From an uncultured Pantoea sp. (GTDB lineage Bacteria > Pseudomonadota > Gammaproteobacteria > Enterobacterales > Enterobacteriaceae), in assembly GCA_913775175.1 (NCBI GenBank), contig CAJYKU010000019.1, positions 248,001 to 312,000 on the forward strand: 64,000 nt of DNA. The letters are read 5' to 3'. Below, piece after piece: positions 49,198-58,128 of the stretch. Both the position numbers and the translations under genes were made by a program. Position 1 is the first letter of the stretch, and each line of letters opens with the position of its first letter. The notes below the pieces were generated by a model. The model saw only the letters and a program-made list of their open reading frames with translations, made no database searches and was not told the origin of the DNA.

Positions 49198-50172
49198 TTA
49201 TAAGCGCTGCCGGAAATTCTGCCACATTTGCGCGAGTGAGGGTCGTGAACCTGGTTCACGCCCGGGAGCCGCTGCGGGTGCTGTCGCAGAACCAAGGTTA
49301 AAGGTAAAGGTATAGTCGGGCTGTTCACCCATCCGCAGATCGCTTATCAGCGTATCACCCGCCTGCTGACGCAGCGCATAAAAACCGTGACTAAACCAGG
49401 CAACCCGCTCTGCATGCCACTCTCCGCGGAATGGCGTAAACAGTGCCATCTGACGATCGTGCCAGTTAATTGTTAACCGCCTGCCTGGAGAGAGCAACGA
49501 CCAGTATGCCTCACCATACTGGTCTGGCGTAATAATCACTGTGCGCCAGACCAGGGTATTAAGTGCCGTGGGTGTTACCAGCAGCCGCTCTGGTGTGATC
49601 TGCTGTGCTGCCAGCTGCCGATCAATCTGCTGTGTCGCTACGCTCTGAATTATCATGCTCCAGCCCAGATAGAGCGTGCTGAACAGCAGTCCATAGCGAT
49701 TCCAGCGTAACCCGATCCTGTCACGCCGCCACAGTGCCACACCTACTGCTATCAGAAGCGGCAGCGTATAGAGTGGATCAACTATATACATGCTGCCAAT
49801 TGCATAAGGATGATCTGTCAAGGGCAGCCCGAGCTGCGTGCCATAGACGGTGGTAAGATCGAGCAGCGGATGCGTCACCAGCGCCAGCCAGAGAGCCAGA
49901 CTCCAGTAGCGCCAGTGTTGTCTGCTACGGGCTATAACAGCAACCAGCCATCCCAGCAGCGGTGCCAGCAGTGCCAGAAACAGCAGTGAATGGCTCTCGG
50001 TACGATGCAGCGTCATATTGCGAATCGCATCGCCGTGGTCGATGAACACATCCAGATCCGGCAGAGTCCCCGCAACTGCTCCTGCTATAGCCGCCTGCCA
50101 TACCGGCACCCGGCGACCCATAACAGCGACCGTAACAGCGGCGCCCAGCGCCAGTTGTGAAAGCGAATCCAT
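49198..50172 (-). CDS. Metal-dependent hydrolase-type inner membrane protein (YdjM/DUF457-like)
   Basis: The 324 residues have a multi-helix N-terminal domain with the DUF457 pattern: DSLSQLALGAAVTVAVMG, GTLPDLDVFID, LHRTESHSLLF and THPLLDLTTVYGTQ. The His/Asp residues suggest metal binding. E. coli YdjM (LexA-regulated) is the nearest named relative, but no LexA box is seen here. The C-terminal ~120 residues form a soluble domain. Function is unproven in the family. It is 20 bases from rutR and on the same strand, so it may be co-transcribed. Confidence 0.82.
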   Translation of the reverse strand: MDSLSQLALGAAVTVAVMGRRVPVWQAAIAGAVAGTLPDLDVFIDHGDAIRNMTLHRTESHSLLFLALLAPLLGWLVAVIARSRQHWRYWSLALWLALVTHPLLDLTTVYGTQLGLPLTDHPYAIGSMYIVDPLYTLPLLIAVGVALWRRDRIGLRWNRYGLLFSTLYLGWSMIIQSVATQQIDRQLAAQQITPERLLVTPTALNTLVWRTVIITPDQYGEAYWSLLSPGRRLTINWHDRQMALFTPFRGEWHAERVAWFSHGFYALRQQAGDTLISDLRMGEQPDYTFTFNLGSATAPAAAPGREPGSRPSLAQMWQNFRQRL

Positions 50173-50192
50173 GAACCCTCCGGTTAGCGGGG

Positions 50193-50828
50193 TTAGCGTA
50201 CGCGGATACCTTCGATAATCATCCGTTCTACGTTATGCAGCGTCTGGGCAAAAAAATCGGGGTCGCTCAGCGTCTGACCGGTCACAGCCTCGACCTGCGA
50301 AGCAAAATCCGCATAGTGCTGAGTGGTTGCCCAGAGCATAAAGAAAAGGTGTTGCGGCTGAATGGAGGCCAGCTGACCGGCGGCGATCCACTGTTCAACA
50401 ATGGCAGCTTTACTCTCTACCAGCGCTTTTAAATCACCCGCCAGTTCTCCCCGTAGCAACGGCGCGCCCTGTAACATCTCCAGACAGAAGAGCCGCGATG
50501 CCTGTGGATGGTCGCGTGAAACCTCAAGTTTTAAGCGGATATAGTGACGAACTGCGGTAAGTGGCTCCTGATCGGCGTGCAGTGCGCGCAGTGGTGCCAG
50601 CCAGACATCCAGAATCTCTTTAAGTACCGCCACATAGAGCTGCTCTTTGGAAGGATAATAGTAGAGCAGATTGGTTTTGGATACCGCAGCGCGCTCAGCG
50701 ACCCGTTCAATACTGGTGCCATGAATGCCAAACTGCGAAAAGAGGGAGAGCGCGGCTTCAAGAATTGCAGCCCGTTTTGCCGCAACGGCTTGCGAGCGAC
50801 GGCGCGGTTTTTTCTCATCATTTTTCAT
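50193..50828 (-). CDS. rutR: RutR, TetR-family pyrimidine-responsive regulator
   Basis: RutR represses rut when uracil is absent and affects pyrimidine and purine genes. The 211 residues hold the TetR HTH at the N-terminus (AILEAALSLFSQFGIHGTSIERVAERAAVSKTNLLYYYPSKEQLY) and a ligand domain with FCLEMLQGAPLL. It diverges from rutA. A RutR box lies 115-130 bases upstream of its start, in the shared promoter region. Confidence 0.96.
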   Translation of the reverse strand: MKNDEKKPRRRSQAVAAKRAAILEAALSLFSQFGIHGTSIERVAERAAVSKTNLLYYYPSKEQLYVAVLKEILDVWLAPLRALHADQEPLTAVRHYIRLKLEVSRDHPQASRLFCLEMLQGAPLLRGELAGDLKALVESKAAIVEQWIAAGQLASIQPQHLFFMLWATTQHYADFASQVEAVTGQTLSDPDFFAQTLHNVERMIIEGIRVR

Positions 50829-50942
50829 ACTGTTACCTTTCCCTGTGGCGAGACTACATCATAACACAGCCTTTTCAGCCTGCCGGATATACCCCTTTGC
50901 CCCTTTTTTGACCAGCGTCTGCCCGTTAACCGTGCATTTGTT

Positions 50943-50958
50943 TTGACCAAATGGTCTG
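50943..50958. promoter_or_regulatory. RutR operator
   Basis: TTGACCAAATGGTCTG matches the RutR dyad TTGACCA-NN-TGGTCAA with two mismatches. It lies between rutR and rutA, about 74 bases upstream of the rutA -24 element. Confidence 0.83.
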
Positions 50959-51031
50959 AAAATTTTTTTCTGAGGATTGAATCAATCTCGGTACAAAAAC
51001 AAGCAACTGATTAATATATATTTTTTATATA

Positions 51032-51047
51032 TGGCACGCGCATTGCA
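51032..51047 (+). promoter_or_regulatory. Sigma-54 promoter of the rut operon
   Basis: TGGCACGCGCATTGCA fits the sigma-54 consensus TGGCACG-N4-TTGCA exactly, with -24 GG and -12 GC. It lies 77 bases before rutA. The rut operon of E. coli is NtrC-activated, and this supports nitrogen-limitation control here. NtrC sites were not clear by eye. Confidence 0.9.
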
Positions 51048-51123
51048 GATAGGTTGCTAAGCGTCGCGTGCAGGAAGCAGCGCAGCGCGTAGCGTATTTT
51101 CCGTCCATGCAAAGAGGTGTCAC

Positions 51124-52215
51124 ATGAAGATTGGTGTCTTTGTTCCGATTGGTAATAACGGCTGGTTAATCTCCACCCATGCGCCGCAATACATGCCTAC
51201 TTTCGAACTGAATAAGGCGATTGTGCAGAAAGCAGAGCACTACCATTTTGATTTTGCGCTCTCAATGATCAAGCTGCGCGGCTTTGGCGGCAAAACTGAG
51301 TTCTGGGACCATAATCTGGAGTCGTTTACGCTGATGGCGGGTCTGGCAGCGGTGACGTCACGCATTGAGATCTACGCCACCGCAGCAACGCTGACTCTGC
51401 CACCCGCTATTGTGGCCCGCATGGCCGCCACCATCGATTCTATCTCCGGCGGACGTTTTGGCGTCAACCTGGTTACCGGCTGGCAGAAACCTGAATATGA
51501 GCAGATGGGAATCTGGCCGGGAGACAACTATTTTGCCAGCCGTTATCAATATCTGACTGAGTATGTCACGGTACTGCGCGATCTCTGGGGTAGCGGTCAG
51601 AGTGACTTTAAAGGTGAATTTTTCACTATGAACGATTGTCGCGTAAGCCCGCAGCCGCAGAAGCCCATGAAGGTAATCTGTGCCGGGCAGAGCGATGCCG
51701 GAATGGCATTTTCGGCGCAGCATGCAGATTACAACTTCTGTTTCGGTAAAGGTGTGAATACGCCAGCCGCCTTTGCACCCACTGCATCCCGCATGAAACA
51801 GGCGGCTGAAACCGCGGGACGCGATGTCGGCTCCTATGTGTTGTTTATGATTATTGCCGCAGAGAGCGACGAAGCAGCGCGAGCTAAATGGGAGCACTAT
51901 AAAGCGGGCGCCGATGAAGAGGCACTTGCCTGGCTCACCACACAGAGTCAGCAGGATACCCGCTCCGGCAGCGATACCAACGTACGTCAGATGGCCGATC
52001 CTACCTCCGCCGTCAACATCAACATGGGTACACTGGTGGGATCTTACGCCAGCGTAGCGCGCATGCTGGATGAGGTTGCGCAGGTAGAGGGGACTCATGG
52101 CGTTCTGCTGACGTTTGATGATTTCCTGCAGGGCATTGAAGATTTTGGCGAGCGTATCCAGCCGCTGATGCAGTGCCGTAACGATGTCATTACCGCAGCC
52201 AGAGAGGTAGCATAA
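51124..52215 (+). CDS. rutA: RutA, pyrimidine monooxygenase
   Basis: This flavin-dependent monooxygenase opens the uracil or thymine ring between N3 and C4, giving ureidoacrylate. The 363 residues have the luciferase-like fold ([84 protein letters not shown]). Reduced FMN comes from RutF. SD AGAGGTG precedes the ATG. The TAA overlaps the rutB ATG by one base. Confidence 0.97.
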   Translation: MKIGVFVPIGNNGWLISTHAPQYMPTFELNKAIVQKAEHYHFDFALSMIKLRGFGGKTEFWDHNLESFTLMAGLAAVTSRIEIYATAATLTLPPAIVARMAATIDSISGGRFGVNLVTGWQKPEYEQMGIWPGDNYFASRYQYLTEYVTVLRDLWGSGQSDFKGEFFTMNDCRVSPQPQKPMKVICAGQSDAGMAFSAQHADYNFCFGKGVNTPAAFAPTASRMKQAAETAGRDVGSYVLFMIIAAESDEAARAKWEHYKAGADEEALAWLTTQSQQDTRSGSDTNVRQMADPTSAVNINMGTLVGSYASVARMLDEVAQVEGTHGVLLTFDDFLQGIEDFGERIQPLMQCRNDVITAAREVA

Positions 52216-52955
52216 TGAAAACCGTCGTTTGCGCGCACACCAGCAGCACACCACATATCACTCTGCCGGCGCGTCCGGAAGCGATTGCCCTGCCCCCGGC
52301 ACAAAGTGCCCTGATTGTGGTGGATATGCAAAATGCCTATGCCACCCAGGGCGGCTATCTCGATCTGGCTGGTTTTGATGTCTCTGCCACGCAGCCAGTG
52401 ATTGCCAGAATTCATCAGGCAGTCACCGCAGCACGCGCGGCGGGTGTTCAGATTATCTGGTTCCAGAACGGCTGGGATAATCACTATGTCGAGGCGGGCG
52501 ATGCAGGCTCACCCAACTTTCATAAATCCAATGCGCTGAAAACCATGCGTCAACGCCCTGAGCTTCAGGGCACCCTGCTGGCGAAAGGCAGCTGGGATTA
52601 TGCGCTGGTGGATGAGCTGACGCCACAGCCAGGCGATATTGTGCTGCCCAAACCGCGCTATAGCGGCTTTTTCAATACTCCGCTCGACAGCATGCTGCGC
52701 AGTCGCGGTATTCGTCATTTAGTCTTCACCGGCATTGCAACCAATGTCTGCGTGGAGTCGACGCTGCGTGACGGCTTTTTCCTGGAATATTTTGGCATTG
52801 TGCTGGCAGATGCCACTCATCAGGCGGGACCTGAGTTCGCACAACAGGCAGCCCTGTTCAATATTGAGACCTTTTTTGGCTGGGTCAGCGACACTGAGAC
52901 CTTTTGCGAAGCCCTGAAGGGTCAGCGAACCACCCCACAGATGTCAGGAGAGTAA
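52215..52955 (+). CDS. rutB: RutB, ureidoacrylate amidohydrolase
   Basis: This isochorismatase-like amidohydrolase splits ureidoacrylate to aminoacrylate with carbamate. The 246 residues carry the Asp ([11 protein letters not shown]), Lys ([11 protein letters not shown]) and nucleophilic Cys ([17 protein letters not shown]) triad. It is about 15 residues longer than E. coli RutB at its ends. It overlaps rutA and is followed by rutC after one base. Confidence 0.96.
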   Translation: MKTVVCAHTSSTPHITLPARPEAIALPPAQSALIVVDMQNAYATQGGYLDLAGFDVSATQPVIARIHQAVTAARAAGVQIIWFQNGWDNHYVEAGDAGSPNFHKSNALKTMRQRPELQGTLLAKGSWDYALVDELTPQPGDIVLPKPRYSGFFNTPLDSMLRSRGIRHLVFTGIATNVCVESTLRDGFFLEYFGIVLADATHQAGPEFAQQAALFNIETFFGWVSDTETFCEALKGQRTTPQMSGE

Positions 52956-52956
52956 G

Positions 52957-53352
52957 ATGCCTAAAAGCGTAATTATGCCTGCTGGCACCTCAACGCCCAT
53001 CGCGCCTTTTGTGCCTGGTACGCTGGCGGATGGTGTGGTCTATGTTTCAGGCACGCTGCCGTTTGATACCAGCAATAACGTGGTTCATATCGGTGATGCC
53101 GCTGCACAGACCCGTCATGTTCTGGAGACGATTAAAAACGTGATTGAGACTGCAGGTGGCTCCATGGCCGATGTCACGTTCAACTCTATTTTTATCACCG
53201 ACTGGCAGCACTATGCAGCCATTAACGAAGTCTATGCCAGCTACTTTCCCGGCGATAAGCCCGCCCGTTTCTGTATCCAGTGCGGGCTGGTAAAACCTGA
53301 TGCGCTGGTGGAGATTGCCACTATTGCCCATATCGGCAAGCCGGAGGCGTAA
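52957..53352 (+). CDS. rutC: RutC, RidA-family aminoacrylate deaminase
   Basis: This 131-residue RidA/YjgF protein helps convert aminoacrylate to malonic semialdehyde. It shows [42 protein letters not shown], and the substrate-binding Arg in [25 protein letters not shown]. The TAA overlaps the rutD ATG. Confidence 0.96.
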   Translation: MPKSVIMPAGTSTPIAPFVPGTLADGVVYVSGTLPFDTSNNVVHIGDAAAQTRHVLETIKNVIETAGGSMADVTFNSIFITDWQHYAAINEVYASYFPGDKPARFCIQCGLVKPDALVEIATIAHIGKPEA

Positions 53353-54170
53353 TGCAGCTGGATATTCAGGGTTTAACAGCACGCGATGCCCCCACTCTGG
53401 TGCTCTCATCAGGACTGGGCGGCGTGGCAGGTTTCTGGCAGCCGCAGCTGACAGCACTGAGTAAGCGCTACCGGCTGGTGACGTACGATCAGCGCGGCAC
53501 CGGGCGCAGCGCGACTGCGCTGCCCGAAGGTTACTCTATGGCAGCGATGGCGGCTGAGCTGGCGGAGGCGCTGGCAGAGCAGCAAATCCGGCGCTACAGC
53601 ATTATAGGCCATGCGCTGGGTGGCCTGATTGGTCTGCAAATGGCGCTGGACTATCCGGCGCAGGTCGAGCGGGTCGCGGTAATTAATGGCTGGCTGACAC
53701 TGAACCCGCACACCGCCCGCTGCTTTAAAGTGCGGCAGGATCTGCTGTTGAATGTCGGGGTGGAGGCCTTTGTACGCGCCCAGCCGCTGTTTCTCTATCC
53801 GGCCGAGTGGATGGCACAGCATCAGCAGCGACTGGAGGCTGAGGATAACCATCAGCAGCAGCATTTTCAGGGGATGGAAAACCTGCTGCGGCGGTTAAAT
53901 GCCCTGACCAGCGCTGATTTTCGCGCGGATGCTGCGCGTATTACTCAGCCAGTACTGGCGATATGTAGTCAGGATGACTTACTGGTTCCCTGGAGCTGCT
54001 CCGCGCAACTGGCCGCAGCGCTACCGGCGGGCCAGCTGGTTACGATGCCGTGGGGCGGACACGCTATGAGCGTGACCGATAGTGATAATTTCAATACGCT
54101 GCTGCTGCGCTGGCTGGCTGAGAGTGCTCAGACGGAACCTGCGGCCAGTGAGCTGATAACTGGAGTCTGA
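53352..54170 (+). CDS. rutD: RutD, alpha/beta hydrolase
   Basis: This 272-residue hydrolase is thought to speed aminoacrylate or carbamate breakdown. It has the alpha/beta fold with [24 protein letters not shown], the nucleophile elbow [15 protein letters not shown] and the terminal His in [10 protein letters not shown]. The elbow reads GHALG, so the usual Ser is Ala. This change is also seen in RutD proteins, where classic Ser hydrolysis is not established. Next is rutF, not rutE. Confidence 0.93.
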   Translation: MQLDIQGLTARDAPTLVLSSGLGGVAGFWQPQLTALSKRYRLVTYDQRGTGRSATALPEGYSMAAMAAELAEALAEQQIRRYSIIGHALGGLIGLQMALDYPAQVERVAVINGWLTLNPHTARCFKVRQDLLLNVGVEAFVRAQPLFLYPAEWMAQHQQRLEAEDNHQQQHFQGMENLLRRLNALTSADFRADAARITQPVLAICSQDDLLVPWSCSAQLAAALPAGQLVTMPWGGHAMSVTDSDNFNTLLLRWLAESAQTEPAASELITGV

Positions 54171-54172
54171 CG

Positions 54173-54694
54173 ATGAGCATACACGCCCTTCCGGTAATAC
54201 CTGCAGTTGACCGCGATACGTTTCGTAACGCGATGGCGCAGCTGGGTGCCGCAGTGAATATTATTACCACCGACGGACCTGCGGGCCGCGCCGGGTTTAC
54301 TGCTTCTGCCGTCTGCAGTGTAACCGACGCGCCACCCACACTACTGATCTGTCTTAATCGCTCAGCATCAGCCTGGCCGGCCTTTCGTGACAATCAGGCG
54401 CTCTGTGTTAACACGCTGGCAGCAGAGCAACACGAATTCTCCACGCTGTTTGGTGGTAAAACGCCGATGGCTGAACGTTTTGCTGCTGCCCGCTGGCAGA
54501 CGCTGGCCAGTGGTGCTCCGCTACTTGAGGATGCGCTGATTTCATTTGACTGCCAGATAGCCCAGCGGGTCAGTGTGGGTACGCACGATATTCTGTTCTG
54601 CACAGTAATGGCTGTGTTACAGGGTGAAGCGCGGCATGGGCTCGCCTGGTTCGATCGCGGCTATCATACATTTTCCCGGCATAATGCCCGCTAA
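54173..54694 (+). CDS. rutF: RutF, FMN reductase
   Basis: This NADH-dependent flavin reductase supplies FMNH2 to RutA. The 173 residues have the flavin reductase-like fold: [52 protein letters not shown], then [20 protein letters not shown]. It follows rutD by 2 bases, so rutE, which normally sits here, is missing without a scar. Confidence 0.95.
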   Translation: MSIHALPVIPAVDRDTFRNAMAQLGAAVNIITTDGPAGRAGFTASAVCSVTDAPPTLLICLNRSASAWPAFRDNQALCVNTLAAEQHEFSTLFGGKTPMAERFAAARWQTLASGAPLLEDALISFDCQIAQRVSVGTHDILFCTVMAVLQGEARHGLAWFDRGYHTFSRHNAR

Positions 54695-54736
54695 CACTGC
54701 ACTCTGTAATATTTAATCACTCTCAGGAGATGACCT

Positions 54737-56062
54737 ATGGCGAGTTCCTGGTTTCCGCGCTGGCGTGTTAAGTCAGCTACCACCGATAATGGATTAATAG
54801 CTCCGGATGAGACGCTGCCGCTCGGCCAGACGCTGATTGTCGGGTTGCAGCATGCAGTGGCAATGTTTGGCGCAACAGTACTGATGCCGCTGCTGATGGG
54901 GCTGGATACCAACCTGGCGATTCTGGTTTCCGGTATCGGCACCCTGCTGTTCTTTGTAATTACCGGCGGACGCGTACCCAGCTATCTGGGTTCCAGTGCA
55001 GCTTTTGTCGGCGTGGTGATAGCGGTGACTGGTTTTAATGGTCAGGGGCTAAACACCCATCTCGCGCCAGCGCTGGGTGGTATTATCGTATGTGGCGCAC
55101 TCTATATGCTGATCGGTCTGGTTGTGATGAAGGCTGGCACCGGCTGGATTGAACGCCTGATGCCACCAGTGGTGACCGGTGCCGTGGTCATGGCAATCGG
55201 TCTTAATCTTGCCCCTATTGCAGTGCACAGCGTATCGGCTTCTATGTTTGATAGCTGGATGGCGGTAATGACCGTGCTCTGTATCGGTCTGGTTGCCGTG
55301 CTGGCGCGCGGTATGGTACAGCGCCTGCTGATTCTGGCAGGGCTGATCGTCGCCTGGGCACTCTATGCACTGCTCACAAACGGACTGGAATTAGGCAAAC
55401 CCGTGGATTTCAGCGGCGTGACCGCTGCCGCATGGTTTGGACTACCGCAGACCACAGTTCCGCAGTTTGATCTGCAGGCGATAACCATGATTGCGCCAGT
55501 CGCTATTATCCTTGTGGCAGAAAATCTTGGACATATTAAAGCCGTGGCCGCGATGACCGGACGTAATCTGGATCCCTGGATGGGTCGGGCATTTGTTGGC
55601 GATGGTCTGGCCACCATGCTCTCTGGATCAGCAGGTGGCAGCGGTGTAACGACCTACGCGGAAAATATTGGTGTAATGGCTGTGACCCGCGTTTATTCCA
55701 CGCTGGCATTTGTTGCCGCTGCGCTGATTGCCCTGGTGCTGGGCTTTTCACCAAAATTTGGCGCGCTGATCCACACGATCCCCGGGCCGGTAATTGGTGG
55801 CGCTTCAATTGTGGTTTTTGGCCTGATAGCCGTGGCTGGCGCGCGTATCTGGCTCCAGAATCAGGTTGATCTTGGTCAGAATGGCAATTTGATTATGGTT
55901 GCTACCACACTGGTGCTGGGCGCTGGCGACTTTGCTCTGAAAATCGGCAGCTTCACGCTGGGAGGTATCGGCACAGCTACGTTCGGCGCAATTCTTCTGA
56001 ATGCAATCCTGCAGCGCCGGCGTGCAGCGTCAGTCGGGTCAGCGGTGCAGCCTCATCCTTGA
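54737..56062 (+). CDS. rutG: RutG, NCS2-family uracil/pyrimidine permease
   Basis: This uptake transporter has 441 residues and about 12-14 membrane helices. It belongs to the NCS2 (UraA) family: TLIVGLQHAVAMFGATVLMP, SGIGTLLFFVITGGRVPSYLGSSAAFVG, VAENLGHIKAVAAMTGRNLDP (substrate-site Glu) and GSAGGSGVTTYAENIGVMAVT. It closes the rut operon. The end overlaps the convergent exporter gene by 10 bases, leaving no room for a separate terminator. Confidence 0.95.
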   Translation: MASSWFPRWRVKSATTDNGLIAPDETLPLGQTLIVGLQHAVAMFGATVLMPLLMGLDTNLAILVSGIGTLLFFVITGGRVPSYLGSSAAFVGVVIAVTGFNGQGLNTHLAPALGGIIVCGALYMLIGLVVMKAGTGWIERLMPPVVTGAVVMAIGLNLAPIAVHSVSASMFDSWMAVMTVLCIGLVAVLARGMVQRLLILAGLIVAWALYALLTNGLELGKPVDFSGVTAAAWFGLPQTTVPQFDLQAITMIAPVAIILVAENLGHIKAVAAMTGRNLDPWMGRAFVGDGLATMLSGSAGGSGVTTYAENIGVMAVTRVYSTLAFVAAALIALVLGFSPKFGALIHTIPGPVIGGASIVVFGLIAVAGARIWLQNQVDLGQNGNLIMVATTLVLGAGDFALKIGSFTLGGIGTATFGAILLNAILQRRRAASVGSAVQPHP

Positions 56063-56973
56063 GGTTCCTGCGGTGTCCGCCCGGGCACCGCTTTTCGTCG
56101 CCGCAGTCGCAGTTCACTGACGATAACGCCGCAAACTATCAACGCCCCACCCAGCAGTGCCGCTGCGGGCAGGCGTTCGCCCGCAATTCGTCCGACTACA
56201 CCCGCCCATACCGGCTCACCTGCATAAATCACTGTCGCCCGCACCGGCGATACGCTGCGCTGTGCCCAGTTCATAGTGATCTGAATCAGCGCACTGGCGG
56301 CACCCAGCCCGGTGGCGCTCAGCACCAGCGGCATTGAAAGAGCGGGCAACGTTTCACCGTTCGGGATCATAAACAGAAAGGCGCATAGCGATGCCACCAG
56401 CAGCTGTATCAGTGTAACCCGACGCACATCAACCTGTCCGGCAAAGCGGCTGATCAGGATAATCTCTGCCGCAATCGCCAGCGTGCTGAGCAGCGTTGCA
56501 CTTTCACCTGCGTTCAGAGCCAGCCCACCCTGCTGTGGTCCTGCAACCAGAATCAGTCCGCAAAAGGCCAGCGCAATGCCGATCCAGGCCATAATCCCTG
56601 GCGGACGGCGTAGTATCAGCCATTGCAGTAGTGGCACCACCGGCACATAAAGCGCGGTGAGAAATGCTGACTGGCTGCTGGAGATCGTCTGCATTCCCCA
56701 CGTCTGCAAGCCATACCCGCCAGCAATCGCCACTCCAATCAGCGTGCCCGCTCTGACCTCCAGCCAGGTCAGCGCACGCAGATAGCGCCAGAAGAAACAC
56801 GCCAGCAGTAGCGCGGCGGTCGCAAAGCGCAGCCCGACAAAGAAAAAGGGACCAGAGTGCGCCATTGCACGATGCACCACCAGAAAGGTGCCACCCCATA
56901 CCATGGTAATAAAGATCAGAACCAGCTCCTGTCGGGTAAGTTGCAGAAGCGGACGTGCAGGTAAAACAGCCAT
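56053..56973 (-). CDS. DMT (EamA) family exporter
   Basis: This drug/metabolite transporter of the EamA type has 306 residues from MAVLPARPLL and ten membrane helices in two EamA repeats. Typical parts are FITMVWGGTFLVVHRAM, FFVGLRFATAALLL, YGLQTWGMQTISSSQSAFLTALYVP and RATVIYAGEPVWAGVVG. The substrate is unknown. The frame has an upstream TTG, but the ATG is preferred. It overlaps rutG tail to tail. Confidence 0.88.
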   Translation of the reverse strand: MAVLPARPLLQLTRQELVLIFITMVWGGTFLVVHRAMAHSGPFFFVGLRFATAALLLACFFWRYLRALTWLEVRAGTLIGVAIAGGYGLQTWGMQTISSSQSAFLTALYVPVVPLLQWLILRRPPGIMAWIGIALAFCGLILVAGPQQGGLALNAGESATLLSTLAIAAEIILISRFAGQVDVRRVTLIQLLVASLCAFLFMIPNGETLPALSMPLVLSATGLGAASALIQITMNWAQRSVSPVRATVIYAGEPVWAGVVGRIAGERLPAAALLGGALIVCGVIVSELRLRRRKAVPGRTPQEPQG

Positions 56974-57229
56974 AAACAATCCGGATTAATAGTCAGGCGC
57001 TATTCTGACTTAATCGCGGCGTTAAGTGCAATGACTCACTGCAGCTCGCTGGCTGTCCGTTGCCAGAGCGATTTACGACTTCTCTGATAAATTAACTTTT
57101 ATTAAGCTAAAACATCACGTTATAGCTCTTTCTTCTTGGGCTGCTCTTAAGCGTTCACTCACTGTTCAGCAGGTCGTGCACTCTCTTCTATACTCTTTTT
57201 ACTTATCTAAGCGGGAGGTCAGAACGACA

Positions 57230-57829
57230 ATGGCAAAAGTACTGGTGCTCTACTACTCGATGTATGGTCATGTGGAAACCATGGCACAGGCTGTGGCTGA
57301 AGGCGTCCAGCGCGTTAGTGGTGCCGAGGTGACCATTAAGCGTGTACCGGAAAGTATGGATGCGGCGCGCTTTGCGGAAGCTGGCGGTAAAGTTGATCAG
57401 CAGGCGGCGGAAGCCGCGCCCGACGATTTGCCGCAATATGATGCGATTATTGTTGGTACGCCAACCCGCTTTGGCAATATGGCGGGACAGATGCGTAACT
57501 TCTGGGATCGCACCGGCGGATTATGGGCATCTGGCGCACTGCATGGAAAGATTGCCAGCGTATTTACCTCAACCGGCACTGGCGGTGGCCAGGAACTCAC
57601 ACTGACTTCCGTATGGACCACTCTTGCCCATCACGGCATGGTGATTGTGCCAATTGGTTACGGTACCAAAGAGCTATTTGATATTTCGCAGGTGCGTGGC
57701 GGAACGCCCTATGGCGCTTCAACGCTGGCAGGTGGCGACGGATCACGTCAGCCCTCCGCTGAGGAGCTGGCCATCGCCCGCTATCAGGGCGAACACGTTG
57801 CCAGACTGGCAGTTAAACTCAAAGGATAA
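57230..57829 (+). CDS. wrbA: WrbA, NAD(P)H:quinone oxidoreductase
   Basis: This flavodoxin-like FMN enzyme makes two-electron reductions of quinones. The 199 residues start from [13 protein letters not shown], with GGGAGG as SD. FMN-binding parts are [34 protein letters not shown] and [16 protein letters not shown]. Length equals E. coli (198). It is followed by yccJ in 19 bases, the E. coli order. Confidence 0.97.
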   Translation: MAKVLVLYYSMYGHVETMAQAVAEGVQRVSGAEVTIKRVPESMDAARFAEAGGKVDQQAAEAAPDDLPQYDAIIVGTPTRFGNMAGQMRNFWDRTGGLWASGALHGKIASVFTSTGTGGGQELTLTSVWTTLAHHGMVIVPIGYGTKELFDISQVRGGTPYGASTLAGGDGSRQPSAEELAIARYQGEHVARLAVKLKG

Positions 57830-57848
57830 TCCATAACAGGAGATTACT

Positions 57849-58079
57849 ATGGCTTCAGAACAATCCAAAGCTCATCACGTTGGCGAATGGGCCACCATCC
57901 GTCAGACTTCACCTGAAATTGCGGAAGCGATTTTTGAAGTTGCTGATTATGACGAGCGTCTGGCAGAGCAAATCTGGGAACAACAGGGCAGCGATGAAGT
58001 GCTGATGCGCGCGTTTGAAAAAACTGACCAGGATGTTCTGACCTGGGATAACAAACCGGTGGAACGCAAAAACGTATGA
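57849..58079 (+). CDS. yccJ: YccJ, small conserved protein
   Basis: This 76-residue acidic protein of unknown function is conserved beside wrbA in enterobacteria (75 aa in E. coli). Features are [28 protein letters not shown] and [24 protein letters not shown]. It has a strong SD (AGGAG) and is likely co-transcribed with wrbA. A GCGGGC-type hairpin with TTTTG (58083-58108) follows. Confidence 0.95.
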   Translation: MASEQSKAHHVGEWATIRQTSPEIAEAIFEVADYDERLAEQIWEQQGSDEVLMRAFEKTDQDVLTWDNKPVERKNV

Positions 58080-58128
58080 AACAGGCGGGCATAGCCCGCC
58101 TTTTGTTTTAAAGCGATGGGGAAAGGGT

